In this document: piece by piece, positions 1-9,083 of the stretch
Numbering within the stretch: position 1 is the stretch's first letter
How the letters are laid out: each line of letters opens with the position of its first letter
NCBI RefSeq assembly: GCF_019749255.1
Contig: NZ_JACWFH010000005.1
Coordinates: forward strand, 92,841-156,840
Direction: 5' to 3'
DNA length: 64,000 nt
DNA from: Mesobacillus maritimus
GTDB lineage: Bacteria; Bacillota; Bacilli; Bacillales; Cytobacillaceae
Made by a program: the position numbers and the translations under genes
The notes under the pieces: generated by a model
Database searches by the model: none
The model's input: only the letters and a program-made list of their open reading frames with translations
What the model was told of the DNA's origin: nothing

Positions 1-144
1 CAGCCTGATAATTATAAAGGCAAATGTGGTGTGTGTGAATTCAGAAAAGTATGTGGTGGCTCTCGTTCAAGAACCTATGCAGTTACTGGTGATTATATGG
101 AAAGTGAACCATTCTGTGTGTATATCCCAGAGGTAATGCGGTAA
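1..144 (+). CDS. Radical SAM/SPASM protein, C-terminal end (partial)
   Basis: Only the last 47 codons are present; the gene starts before the window. The tail carries the cysteine-rich SPASM pattern [12 protein letters not shown] followed by a later FC pair and ends with TAA. This pattern is typical of radical SAM proteins with an auxiliary 4Fe-4S cluster, and it resembles the AhbC/NirJ-like and TIGR04053-like proteins of Bacillaceae. The catalytic CxxxCxxC domain lies outside the window, so the substrate cannot be named. It converges on selB, with the selB terminator between them. Confidence 0.75.
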   Translation, partial: QPDNYKGKCGVCEFRKVCGGSRSRTYAVTGDYMESEPFCVYIPEVMR

Positions 145-249
145 AAAGAATAGTGTTTTATCCTAACGCTAACTTTAAAGAGGCTCTTCCTACTTTGTTT
201 CATACACTATAAAGGTTTTTTTGATGAAATCTCGACTCTTTACCCAGAT

Positions 250-282
250 TATAAAACAGCGGACTGATTTTTCAGTCCGCTA
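250..282 (-). terminator. Rho-independent terminator of selB
   Basis: A perfect 10-bp inverted repeat (AGCGGACTGA / TCAGTCCGCT, arms 258-267 and 272-281) with a 4-nt loop lies just after the selB stop. Read on the minus strand it is followed by GTTTTAT, a modest U-run. Confidence 0.75.
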
Positions 283-286
283 ATCG

Positions 287-2170
287 TTATTTTCTCCATA
301 CGCGTTTATTTTCTACACGTCTTGTATAGCCTATTGAATCAAGCCGCTCGAGGAACGGAATCATATACTTTCTTGACAAATCGACTGCCTCTTTCGCCTC
401 TCCTACTTCAAATTCAGAACCTGTGTGGTTTCTAAGCTTCGTTACAGCTTCTTCGAATAACTCCATATCCCAGTAATATTGGTCATCTAATGGAACAATT
501 GTCTTTTGTTCTTCAAGAAACCTTTTTAATTCTCCAGAAAGGTTATCAGGGATTCCTGCATCCTTAAAGTAATCCTTTAGGTAACGAACCTTTAATCCAT
601 CTTTTCGTAATTCTTTTAATAGATTTTCTGTCCGTTTTTCCCAATTTTTTGGAACATGCGGTTCGAAGGAAGCTGTTTTAACATATTGATCCTTCCGGGT
701 GAAGATTCCCTTTTTAAGCCCATTTTCAACCACGAAATCCAGGAGGTTCTTAGGAAACATTTTTTGCATACTTTGAAGAAGCTCGGCCTTATTAAGTCCC
801 TGGCGCATTGGATTTTCACGATGGTAATCTTCTAGCTTGTCCGTGATATCATCTTCAATCGCCTCAATCAGCTTCGTTAGCGTATACTCCTTCCCATTAT
901 ATAAAACAAACTCTTCACTCTGAAGAGTATCTTTTAATGTTCCCTCATCTAGAGCGGTGCGTTTATTTAATTCAATGAGTGGTAAGCTTTTTGCTTCGTA
1001 TAATGCCGCTGAAACACGTTCGATTGGAGAACCAACTTTTTTCTTTTCAAGTTCTGCAATTGTTTTCTCACCAAAACGATATTTATTGCCACGAGGGTCG
1101 ATTACCCAACCACCACCTATTGTTTCCTGGGGACTTGGTCTGCGGATAATAAACCGATCGCCTCGTTTTGTGACAATCTCTTCCTCTAATCGGAGCTGAC
1201 AAAGAATCTCTTCATTTTCTTCTTTTAATTCATTTCTGTCAAAAAAGACAATTCTCCCCATTACTTCTGCTGTTCCGATATGACATTTGATTGGCGTTCG
1301 TTGCTTAACCAAATACTCAAGGTCTTCAACTACCTTGATGGCAACATCAAGAGTTCTCGTCACAATAAATTGCTCAGAAGAAACAAGTACTTCCCCGCGT
1401 TCAATGTCTTCCTTTGAAACACCAGACAGATTAATCGCTACACGCTGACCTGCAAACGCTGAGGAAGCTGGCTTATGGTGCACCTGTAACTGACGCGCTC
1501 TGACTTCAAGTCCTTTCGGCATTACTTTTAAAAGCTGCCCTTCTTCAACACTTCCCTCATATACTGTTCCTCTAACCACAGTTCCTTGCCCTTTCACTGT
1601 GAACACTTGGTCGATTGGCAAGCGAAAAGCTCCGCGAGAATCACGAACCTCTTGTTGTTTCAAAGTCTCGATAATTTTTGACTTTAACTCTTCAATCCCT
1701 TTTTTAGACAGTGAGTCCACCAACATAAAAGGCGCGTCCTCAAAAACAGTTCCTTCTAACTCACCTAAAATATCATCTTTGACAAGATCAATGAATTCTT
1801 CCTCGACACGATCCACCTTCGTGACCGCGATGATTCCTGCTTTAATGCCCAGGAACCCCAAAATATCAAGATGTTCTTTCGTTTGCGGCATAACACCTTC
1901 GTCGGCAGCCACGACTAGTACGACTAGGTCAATTCCTGCTACTCCAGCAATCATTTGACGGATGAATCGCTCGTGTCCTGGCACATCAACAACCGAAATT
2001 TGCAATTCATCATCTTCGTATAAGGGAGCGAACCCTAGCTCAATTGATATTTGCCGTTCTTTTTCTTCTTTTAATCGATCTGTATCGACGTTTGTCAACG
2101 CTTTCGTTAATGTCGTTTTTCCATGGTCGATATGGCCAGCCATACCGATTGTAAAATATCGTTTACTCAA
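287..2170 (-). CDS. selB: Selenocysteine-specific elongation factor SelB
   Basis: SelB is a GTPase that carries Sec-tRNA to UGA codons on mRNAs with a SECIS hairpin. The N-terminus has the EF-Tu-like G domain: GHIDHGKT (about residues 12-19), DVPGHE for G3 and TKVD for G4. Beta-barrel domains follow, then a long C-terminal region of the winged-helix type that binds SECIS. The length of about 628 residues fits bacterial SelB. An upstream in-frame GTG (2179) sits directly against the Shine-Dalgarno; the TTG at 2170 has AAGGTG six bases away and gives the usual start just before FTIGMAGHIDHGKT, so I prefer it. No selA, selD or tRNA-Sec is visible in the window, but the gene implies that the host makes selenoproteins. 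Confidence 0.95.
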   Translation of the reverse strand: MSKRYFTIGMAGHIDHGKTTLTKALTNVDTDRLKEEKERQISIELGFAPLYEDDELQISVVDVPGHERFIRQMIAGVAGIDLVVLVVAADEGVMPQTKEHLDILGFLGIKAGIIAVTKVDRVEEEFIDLVKDDILGELEGTVFEDAPFMLVDSLSKKGIEELKSKIIETLKQQEVRDSRGAFRLPIDQVFTVKGQGTVVRGTVYEGSVEEGQLLKVMPKGLEVRARQLQVHHKPASSAFAGQRVAINLSGVSKEDIERGEVLVSSEQFIVTRTLDVAIKVVEDLEYLVKQRTPIKCHIGTAEVMGRIVFFDRNELKEENEEILCQLRLEEEIVTKRGDRFIIRRPSPQETIGGGWVIDPRGNKYRFGEKTIAELEKKKVGSPIERVSAALYEAKSLPLIELNKRTALDEGTLKDTLQSEEFVLYNGKEYTLTKLIEAIEDDITDKLEDYHRENPMRQGLNKAELLQSMQKMFPKNLLDFVVENGLKKGIFTRKDQYVKTASFEPHVPKNWEKRTENLLKELRKDGLKVRYLKDYFKDAGIPDNLSGELKRFLEEQKTIVPLDDQYYWDMELFEEAVTKLRNHTGSEFEVGEAKEAVDLSRKYMIPFLERLDSIGYTRRVENKRVWRK

Positions 2171-2245
2171 TACTGACACCTTCTTTTATCTCATCTACCA
2201 TTAATACTCTACCTTGTCTGACACTTTTGTTCAAGAAACGATTCT

Positions 2246-3052
2246 TTAAACGATTAGTGACCCAAGAGCTCCACAATATTCTCCGTCTGGTAAGAAATGC
2301 GGAGTAAGTCCAACCAAGGTTGAAAAACGCTCTAATCCAACCTGCAATGCAGGGTTCTCAATAAGCGTACTCCCGATATAAACGATTACCTTGGTTTGGT
2401 AATAAGTTGCGGTTTGATTACTAAGGAGTACAATGGTTTCCGCAATCATATTCACAAGAGCCGCCATCATGTCTGATTCTGAATGAACGCCAAGTTTTTC
2501 TACTTTGGCAAAATTACTAGCTGTTAATGTCCCCTCAATAGGTGGCTCTCCAGGATGATAAATGTCCTTCACCAACAAGTCAATAGAAGCTCTATCGCCT
2601 TCCATTGCCTGTTCGGCCAGTTGGGAATATTCAACCTTAGAAGAAAGAAGCTTCCCAAGACCCATAAATGTTCCACCACCAATGCCACTCCCGAGTATTC
2701 TTTCTGTTTTCTCTTCTTCAATCAGATACCATGATGTTCCTGTGCCGATGTTAACAAGCATGAATTTTGAGGCGATTTGAAGTCTAGACTGTTTTATTAG
2801 ATAATTCGCCCCCACACAGGTGGCCTTAAATTCTGTTACCACCCTAGCCTGTGGAAAGTATCTTTTCTTTAAATATTCAGCCTTCCCTCCAGTTAGATTT
2901 ACCTCTGCTTGCTGAGCTAGAATAGATAACCACCCCATTGCCTCGTCTAGCTTTTCGATTGGATACTTTTTATATGTAATCTTTCCTTTTTCTTCTATTA
3001 CGATTTTCAATAATGTTCCACCTGCATCAATCCCGATCTTCTTTTTCAGCAT
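2246..3052 (-). CDS. coaW: Type II pantothenate kinase
   Basis: This enzyme phosphorylates pantothenate in the first step of coenzyme A synthesis. The N-terminal GIDAGGTLLK phosphate-binding loop (ASKHA fold) and the glycine-rich LGSGIGGGTFMGLG segment near residues 120-133 mark the eukaryote-like type II family found in staphylococci and bacilli. At 268 residues it matches the family (about 265-280). The ATG has a strong AAGGAGGG site. It lies 75 bp upstream of selB on the same strand and may be co-transcribed, with no evident functional link. Type II enzymes are usually not feedback-inhibited by CoA; that is family knowledge, not seen here. Confidence 0.9.
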   Translation of the reverse strand: MLKKKIGIDAGGTLLKIVIEEKGKITYKKYPIEKLDEAMGWLSILAQQAEVNLTGGKAEYLKKRYFPQARVVTEFKATCVGANYLIKQSRLQIASKFMLVNIGTGTSWYLIEEEKTERILGSGIGGGTFMGLGKLLSSKVEYSQLAEQAMEGDRASIDLLVKDIYHPGEPPIEGTLTASNFAKVEKLGVHSESDMMAALVNMIAETIVLLSNQTATYYQTKVIVYIGSTLIENPALQVGLERFSTLVGLTPHFLPDGEYCGALGSLIV

Positions 3053-3151
3053 CCAACACCCTCCTTAGGGTAGTGATAAGCGTAGCTCCTTGTTAATAAT
3101 CTATCATAAAAACTCTTATTCGAACGAATTAGAAGTATGCTGGCTTTTTCA

Positions 3152-3196
3152 AGTAAAAAAAGAGGGGCACACTAAAGTAAAGTGTACCCCTCTTGG
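3152..3196 (-). terminator. Terminator of sbcDC
   Basis: A stem of AAGAGGGG-x-ACACT paired with AGTGT-x-CCCCTCTT (3160-3173 and 3181-3194) is followed on the minus strand by a run of seven T. It lies just after the sbcC stop. Confidence 0.85.
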
Positions 3197-3232
3197 AATC
3201 TGAAAGTTGTTGTATGTTTAGACGTCAAGTCA

Positions 3233-6200
3233 TTAAACTGAGAAATAAAACTCTGTTTCACTTCCAGATTGGGTAGCTGTCACTTCTAGGCGAGCATCAA
3301 TCCGTTCCTTTAGTTCTGGAACATGTGAAATGATCCCGACTAAACGACCGCTACTTTGAATATCAATCAATGCCTCGATTGCCTGATCTAAAGATTCTGG
3401 GTCAAGCGTTCCAAAGCCTTCGTCAATGAACATGGTCTCTAATGACACACCACCGGCATAATTTTGAACAACATCTGCTAAACCTAGCGCTAAAGAAAGG
3501 GCTGCTTTGAAGCTTTCCCCACCCGAGAGAGTTTTTACGTGGCGTGTTTGACTCGTATACTGGTCAAACACCAACAGTTCTAGTCCACTCTGAACATTTC
3601 CCTTCGAACGATCAGTTTTTCGTAATAGTTTGTAACGTCCACTTGTCATTTTTCCCAACCGAACATTCGCTTCTGTTAAAATATCATCAAGAAATGCAGC
3701 AAGAACAAAGCGCTCGAACGTAATTCGATACGTATTCTGTCCCTTAGATATTTCGTAAAGATGCCCAATCAGATTATACCGTTCTTCTAATGACTTAATA
3801 TTCTCATTGATGCTCTCGACAGTAGCTACAATCTGTTTATTCTCACGCAATTTAATATAAAGATTTTGGTACTCTTCCTCTAAGTTTGCAATCACCTGTT
3901 CAAGTTCTAATAAAGCCGTACGCACTCCCTCAATATCAGGACGTTTAGCATCTTTTAATAGTTTTGAATATTCGTCTAAACGGTCCGAAACGGAACGAAA
4001 CTCCTCTCGATAATTACGGGTTTCCGCTTCTAGTTTTTCAACCACCACGTCATCTCGTTTAGCTTCCCGGTATAGTGAATAGGTTTCAAAACCCTGTTGA
4101 TTCATTGTATTGATAAAGGTAGCCCGCTCATCATCCAATTTGGTTTTCGTCTCATTGAGTCGTTTTTCTGCTTCCTCGAAGCGAGTTTTTTCCTTGTCTA
4201 GTAAATCCTTTGCATCCTGATATCGTTGTTGGGATAATTCAAGCTGACTAGCTAATTCCTCCTGAACACGAACTGCTCGTATATACTGCTGTTCAAATGC
4301 CTGCGAGGAGCGCAAATCCGCTGGAATACTTCCCATCAAACGAGCCAATGTCGTCTTCTTTTCTGTAAACTGAATCGTTAGTTGTTGCCGCTCACTATCA
4401 AGTGCTTTCTTTTTCTCCTGCAACTCTACCTTCACGTGATCAAGCTTTACAAGCTCTTCTTTTACTAATGGAAGTTGTTTCATTTTACTAGAAACTGCTC
4501 GTTGGTCTGTAACAAGTTGAGAAAGCTTGGATTCCACTGTTAGGATACGCTCCTGTAATTCATGAGCATCAAAATCAGGGTCCATGTTCTTGAGTTCAGA
4601 AAATAATTCATCGCCATTTTCTACAAGTGTATTTAATGTGAGGCTTATCTCCATCAAAACTTTTTCACATTTATTTTTCTCTTTCTCAAGAAGGTCAGCT
4701 TGTTCCCTTGCGGCTTTAATATCCTTCTCGGTGGGAATTGACCCCTCTTCAGCTTTAGCTGGCTTAGGATGATGATTTGAGCCGCAAACCGGACATTCAT
4801 GTCCATCAGTTAACTTGCTAGCCAATACGGCTGCCTGCGAATGTAACCATGTCTGCTCAAGAGTTTGAACTAGCGCTTTCCCATCGAGGAGCCTCGCTTC
4901 TGCATTTTCCAGTTCAGCTCTACGCTTATCATTTTCAAGGTTGCCTTGCTGAATTCGAAGTAGAATTGTTTCATATTTTTTGAGCTTGTCCAATTCTTGT
5001 TCGAGCTTTTCAATCTTCCGTTCACCCTCTAGGAAGGTAAGCTGGGATTTTTCAATTTCTTCTTTATTTACTTGAAGAGTTTTCAACTTTTCCTCGGTAG
5101 CCCGTACGGATTCTTCACATTGCTCGTTTTGCTTTTGGACAGAAGTAAGACTCTGATTTACACGTTCCGTTTCCTGTTTCATGCCAGCAAAAGCTCTTAC
5201 ATCGTCTTTCATGTGCTCTAGCCGATTAACGGCCTCAACGGCATCCTTCCGTTCCTGTTCTCGAGCTGTTTGCTTTTCGAACTCTTGCTTACTCACATTC
5301 ATGTTTTCTGTTAATATAGTTATCTTTTCAGAGGTAGTCCTCAAGAATACCTCTACTTGATCAAGGTCTTTCTTCAGCCTATGACATAGCGCTTCTTGAC
5401 TTTCGAGAATTGCTGCCTTTTTAGCATTTTGTATTTCTAATTCTTTTCCCTCAAAAATAACCCTTTGTCCTTCAAGCTCTATTTTTTTCTGCTGTAACCC
5501 TTCCATTACTTGTAGCTGCTTTAATAGAGATTCAGCTTCAAAAAGCTGTTGCTGCACCTGATCACGCTGTTGTTGCTTATTATTTTTCTCAGCATTTAAA
5601 GCCGCTAGTTTTGTCTCCATCGCACCAATTTCATTTTTTATTAATGGAATCATTAGGACATCATTTGTACTAGCACTTTCAAGAAATTCTATTAATTCCT
5701 CATTACCCAACGCCTGTGCCCTCCGTAGAGTGGCGCTTCGTTCATCAATTTGAATTTCAACCGTTTTTTTAAGTTCTGTTGCTTCCTCTTTCAGACGCTC
5801 CTCTACCTTTTTATAGATTTCAGTATGAAACAGCCTCTGTAGAATCACTTCTTTCTCTTTACTATCAGAAGTTAATAGTTTTCTAAATTCTCCTTGGGGG
5901 ATCATTAATATTTGGCGAAATTGATTGCTATCGATAATCATAATTTCTTTAATCTTTTCGTCCACATCGCGAACATTGGCTGCAAGTAACTTCGGCGAAT
6001 TGTTACCCTCTAGCAGATACAGCTCTGCCTTTGCTCCCACCGTTGTATAACCATCTCCACGCTCTTTTCGTTTTTCCTGCTGAGGAGAACGAGTAATTCG
6101 GTACGATTTTTGGCGAAGTGAGAAATCTAGACTAACCTCAGTTAGTACATCATCCTTTGCAAACTGACTTCGAAGGTCACTGCCATTTCGGTCTTCTCCA

Positions 6201-6370
6201 CTTGCCTTGCCGTAAATGGCATAGCTGATGCCGTCAAAAATCGTTGTTTTCCCGGAACCTGTTTTGCCTGAAACAACAAACATAGTACGATTTTCAAGTC
6301 TAGTAAAATCAATAATTTCCGTCCCTGCATAGGGTCCAAAAGCCTGTAGAGTTAATTTTAATGGTTTCAT
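3233..6370 (-). CDS. sbcC: Exonuclease subunit SbcC
   Basis: SbcC is the SMC-like ATPase subunit of the SbcCD (Mre11-Rad50-like) nuclease that opens DNA hairpins and processes double-strand breaks. Walker A GKTGSGKT is at residues 35-42. Long coiled-coil arms rich in Glu, Lys and Gln flank a zinc-hook CPVCGSNHHP near residue 525. The ABC signature LSGGESFKAALSLA and Walker B/D-loop FIDEGFGTLDPESL lie near the C-terminus. The 1045 residues fit the family. Its ATG overlaps the sbcD stop (ATGA), implying translational coupling. Confidence 0.95.
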   Translation of the reverse strand: MKPLKLTLQAFGPYAGTEIIDFTRLENRTMFVVSGKTGSGKTTIFDGISYAIYGKASGEDRNGSDLRSQFAKDDVLTEVSLDFSLRQKSYRITRSPQQEKRKERGDGYTTVGAKAELYLLEGNNSPKLLAANVRDVDEKIKEIMIIDSNQFRQILMIPQGEFRKLLTSDSKEKEVILQRLFHTEIYKKVEERLKEEATELKKTVEIQIDERSATLRRAQALGNEELIEFLESASTNDVLMIPLIKNEIGAMETKLAALNAEKNNKQQQRDQVQQQLFEAESLLKQLQVMEGLQQKKIELEGQRVIFEGKELEIQNAKKAAILESQEALCHRLKKDLDQVEVFLRTTSEKITILTENMNVSKQEFEKQTAREQERKDAVEAVNRLEHMKDDVRAFAGMKQETERVNQSLTSVQKQNEQCEESVRATEEKLKTLQVNKEEIEKSQLTFLEGERKIEKLEQELDKLKKYETILLRIQQGNLENDKRRAELENAEARLLDGKALVQTLEQTWLHSQAAVLASKLTDGHECPVCGSNHHPKPAKAEEGSIPTEKDIKAAREQADLLEKEKNKCEKVLMEISLTLNTLVENGDELFSELKNMDPDFDAHELQERILTVESKLSQLVTDQRAVSSKMKQLPLVKEELVKLDHVKVELQEKKKALDSERQQLTIQFTEKKTTLARLMGSIPADLRSSQAFEQQYIRAVRVQEELASQLELSQQRYQDAKDLLDKEKTRFEEAEKRLNETKTKLDDERATFINTMNQQGFETYSLYREAKRDDVVVEKLEAETRNYREEFRSVSDRLDEYSKLLKDAKRPDIEGVRTALLELEQVIANLEEEYQNLYIKLRENKQIVATVESINENIKSLEERYNLIGHLYEISKGQNTYRITFERFVLAAFLDDILTEANVRLGKMTSGRYKLLRKTDRSKGNVQSGLELLVFDQYTSQTRHVKTLSGGESFKAALSLALGLADVVQNYAGGVSLETMFIDEGFGTLDPESLDQAIEALIDIQSSGRLVGIISHVPELKERIDARLEVTATQSGSETEFYFSV

Positions 6371-7512
6371 TTTTGTCCCTCCGCTTTTAGGACATTGTTC
6401 ATAATTCCTGTCATAATTTCACGCTTCTCATCGGTGAATTCAGCCGTTGTCATTTCCCGGTAAAAATGTTCAAACAAGTCTATTTCAGTTTTCTTGTCGT
6501 CTTTAAAGGATTGAAAATTCCTTAAATGTTTTTGATCTAATGACTCAATTTTCCGTTCGAGGTGCAAAACATTCGGGTATATTTGCCGGAGCTTGCCAAT
6601 TGGATCAATTAAAGAACCACCGTCCAGTAGCGTAACCTTAAGATAATCATCCACCTTTTGCTTTTCATAAAATTGTGGATCAAGCAGCTCCTCAAGATAT
6701 CCTTCTACTTCCCGCATATCCTGCCTTGGAGTTAAGGTTCTTTGTCTAATATTGAAGCTACCATTGTCGTTCATCTCAATAATAGAGATTGATTTCCGCT
6801 GTTTCGCTTCAGAGAAAGAATACTTCATCAATGAACCAGAATATTTTATCTTGTCATGGCGAATAGCATCAGGACTATGTAGGTGTCCTAGTGCTGTATA
6901 GGAAAAGGGGGCAAACAAATCTGAGGTTACACACCCGGACCCACCGACCGATAAGGTCCGTTCCGATTCACAAGTCTCTCCGCCGAGGACAAAGGCATGT
7001 CCCACTAAGACATTCGGTTCGTTTGGATTTATATTTTCTTCAATTTTACCAATGAGCGCTTTCATCGCATCTTGATGAGAATGGACGGTTGGGTCATCTA
7101 GAAGGTGGCGCACTTGTCCTGGCTCAGCATATGGTACTAAGTGAAAATTGACGCCATTCACCTGGACCGGATGTAGGTCAGGTGTCAACTTTCCTGTTAA
7201 ATAAAAATGATTATGTTTGTACCAGGAGCTTCCGAACGAAAGGCGCTCAGCACTATCATGATTTCCCGCAATCGCAACAATCGGAATGTTAAGCTCCACA
7301 TTTATTTTAAAAAGCACTTCGTCTAAAAGCTCCACTGCATCAATAGGTGGCACCGAACGGTCATAGAGATCACCCGCTATTACGACCGCATCTGGCTTCT
7401 CTTCCGCGACCACATCAATAAATTGGTTTAACAGAAATCGCTGATCTTCCGTCATATATATTCCGTGAACTAGCTTCCCCAAGTGCCAGTCTCCTGTATG
7501 GATAAATTTCAA
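6367..7512 (-). CDS. sbcD: Exonuclease subunit SbcD
   Basis: SbcD is the Mre11-like metallophosphoesterase subunit of SbcCD. Motifs are in order: HTGDWHLGK at the start, GDLYDRSVPP, AGNHDSAERL, and LGHLH, which together bind two metal ions. The frame is open from a GTG at 7521 that lies too close to its AAGGAG; the TTG at 7512 has GAGGTG six bases upstream and gives the standard MKFIHTGDWHLGK start, so it is used here (381 residues). A TATAAT with an extended TG motif lies at 7551-7556, and a LexA-type palindrome lies further upstream at 7682-7693. Confidence 0.93.
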   Translation of the reverse strand: MKFIHTGDWHLGKLVHGIYMTEDQRFLLNQFIDVVAEEKPDAVVIAGDLYDRSVPPIDAVELLDEVLFKINVELNIPIVAIAGNHDSAERLSFGSSWYKHNHFYLTGKLTPDLHPVQVNGVNFHLVPYAEPGQVRHLLDDPTVHSHQDAMKALIGKIEENINPNEPNVLVGHAFVLGGETCESERTLSVGGSGCVTSDLFAPFSYTALGHLHSPDAIRHDKIKYSGSLMKYSFSEAKQRKSISIIEMNDNGSFNIRQRTLTPRQDMREVEGYLEELLDPQFYEKQKVDDYLKVTLLDGGSLIDPIGKLRQIYPNVLHLERKIESLDQKHLRNFQSFKDDKKTEIDLFEHFYREMTTAEFTDEKREIMTGIMNNVLKAEGQK

Positions 7513-7550
7513 TCTCCTCACCTCTCCTTATCTCTTTCTCCAATGCTATC

Positions 7551-7559
7551 ATTATAGCA
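7551..7559 (-). promoter_or_regulatory. Probable sbcDC promoter (extended -10)
   Basis: On the minus strand TGC-TATAAT forms an extended -10 about 39 bases before the sbcD start. The -35 is poor. Confidence 0.45.
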
Positions 7560-7681
7560 GACAAGTTATCTCCTTAATCAGGACAAAATAAGGAAACAAT
7601 TCCAAGCAACTATTTATCTCAATCCCCACTTTTTCATTGAACTGAATTAGGAAACATTCTGCCATTTGCTCCCTCACCAAG

Positions 7682-7693
7682 GAACGTACGTTC
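7682..7693. promoter_or_regulatory. SOS-box-like LexA/DinR palindrome
   Basis: GAACGTACGTTC is a perfect palindrome that fits the Bacillus LexA core GAAC-N4-GTTC. It lies about 170 bp upstream of sbcD, in a 326-bp gene-free stretch (7513-7838) that otherwise holds only the sbcDC promoter and the cotH terminator. Its distance from the best promoter makes control of sbcDC plausible but unproven. Confidence 0.5.
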
Positions 7694-7791
7694 TTATTTT
7701 ATCAATAAAACTAGAAAGAATCTACCTAAAACTATCAGTTATGCTAATGTTTCCGTTTCAATCAGATTTGTTTTAAATATAGCCATCAAAA

Positions 7792-7832
7792 GAAAAAAAG
7801 GATGCATTGTCTTTTTCATGCATCCCTTTTTC
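7792..7832 (-). terminator. Terminator of cotH (usable in both directions)
   Basis: GGATGCAT (7800-7807) pairs with ATGCATCC (7818-7825), with T-runs on both sides. It lies 7-40 bases past the cotH stop. Confidence 0.8.
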
Positions 7833-7838
7833 CTTATA

Positions 7839-8918
7839 TTACTCTAATTTATACATTTGTTCTTTAATAAACCTTCGTCTCTTTTCAATAAATTCTGCAA
7901 TTACGGTAGGCTCTTGATCAAATTTTTCAATTGCATGTTTCTTATAGGGGTCTCTAAGAACATAGGGGCGTAGATTGTTCACTAGACGCTCTATTTTAGG
8001 ATTCATTTGCTCTAATGTAAAAGTGGTATTTAGCATTTCCCTTAAGATTTGTTGGTAACGTCTTCGAAAGGAATCAACGTCCAAAATCCTGGCCGTTAAA
8101 GTGTTAAAACCCGTAATGGGCACAAAGTCAGATCCAAGAAGCCTCCCGTGTACATCTCTCCCCCATGTAGCATCATAATCCCAAGGAATAATTTCAAAAC
8201 GTCCTGTAGCCCCGTTTCGATATAAAGCATAATTATGAACAAATCCATCATAATTTTGGGTGAGCACCACCCCTGCTAACCAACGCAGATATTTTTCAAC
8301 GTCTAGAATTCTGATAATCTCTTTATTAAAGTCCGCACGAGAAAGGGTATTAATCCTGATAATCATCTCTTCTAAATCTGTTTCGGTTTGCTTACTTCCG
8401 TACTTCCTTTCATAACCAGAGGTAAGAGACGCTTTGGTTTTTTTTCCAATTCCACTTAATAATGAAAAATTACCATCCCCATTTACCGCATAAAAAATAG
8501 CTCCTAAAGGGAGATTTCTTTTCATTAAAAACTGTTGATCAACCGATTCAAGCTCTAAGTAAATTCCTTGTGCCTTCCCATTTAAGGTTAAGAAAACATG
8601 TTTTGAAGTTGGTGAAAGACAACCAACCTCGGAAAAGAAATCAAGCGATAGCTTGTTCCGAATGAATGATGGATCTTTATATTCAGCATTAAGATGAATT
8701 TCTCTAGCACCTTGATAAATAGCTGGTTTGTAAAAGCCAATATGGTAAGACTTCTTTTTGAACTCACGTATGTGGGAACCACGATAAGCGATATCCACAT
8801 CTAGCTTCTCACCTTTAGTTAAAAGTTTTGCTGGGACTGGATCGTCAATCCATACGTCACGCTGAAGTTCATTTAAGTCTAGGGGTTCAATAAATAAATT
8901 GTACATAGGTATGCTCAT
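7839..8918 (-). CDS. cotH: CotH-family spore coat kinase
   Basis: CotH proteins are atypical kinases that phosphorylate coat proteins such as CotG and CotB and are needed for coat assembly. The diagnostic region is DVEKYLRWLAG...NYDGFVHNYALYRN...FEIIPWDYDATWGRDVHG (about residues 205-255), which holds the conserved Asp/Asn residues for ATP and metal. At 359 residues it matches B. subtilis CotH. The ATG follows GGGGGAGG at a short spacing. A CATACGATT element (8946-8954) 28 bp upstream resembles a sigma-E/sigma-K -10. The divergent neighbour is a Ser/His/Arg-rich protein, recalling the cotH-cotG arrangement. Confidence 0.9.
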   Translation of the reverse strand: MSIPMYNLFIEPLDLNELQRDVWIDDPVPAKLLTKGEKLDVDIAYRGSHIREFKKKSYHIGFYKPAIYQGAREIHLNAEYKDPSFIRNKLSLDFFSEVGCLSPTSKHVFLTLNGKAQGIYLELESVDQQFLMKRNLPLGAIFYAVNGDGNFSLLSGIGKKTKASLTSGYERKYGSKQTETDLEEMIIRINTLSRADFNKEIIRILDVEKYLRWLAGVVLTQNYDGFVHNYALYRNGATGRFEIIPWDYDATWGRDVHGRLLGSDFVPITGFNTLTARILDVDSFRRRYQQILREMLNTTFTLEQMNPKIERLVNNLRPYVLRDPYKKHAIEKFDQEPTVIAEFIEKRRRFIKEQMYKLE

Positions 8919-8945
8919 GTTCCTCCCCCTTCTTCCTTTTTATTA

Positions 8946-8954
8946 AATCGTATG
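8946..8954 (-). promoter_or_regulatory. Possible mother-cell sigma -10 for cotH
   Basis: CATACGATT on the minus strand matches most of the sigma-K CATANNNTA and sigma-E CATACAAT -10 patterns. No well-spaced -35 is evident. Confidence 0.3.
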
Positions 8955-9083
8955 TAAAAGGGGGTCATGTCCTCTAAATCATTCGTCCATTTTTATTAAA
9001 AATACGCACTAGCCCACCACCTTTTTAGGTTCTTGCAGTATTTTATTAATAGAACAAGAAATAAATATGAGGGAGGTTTGGTT

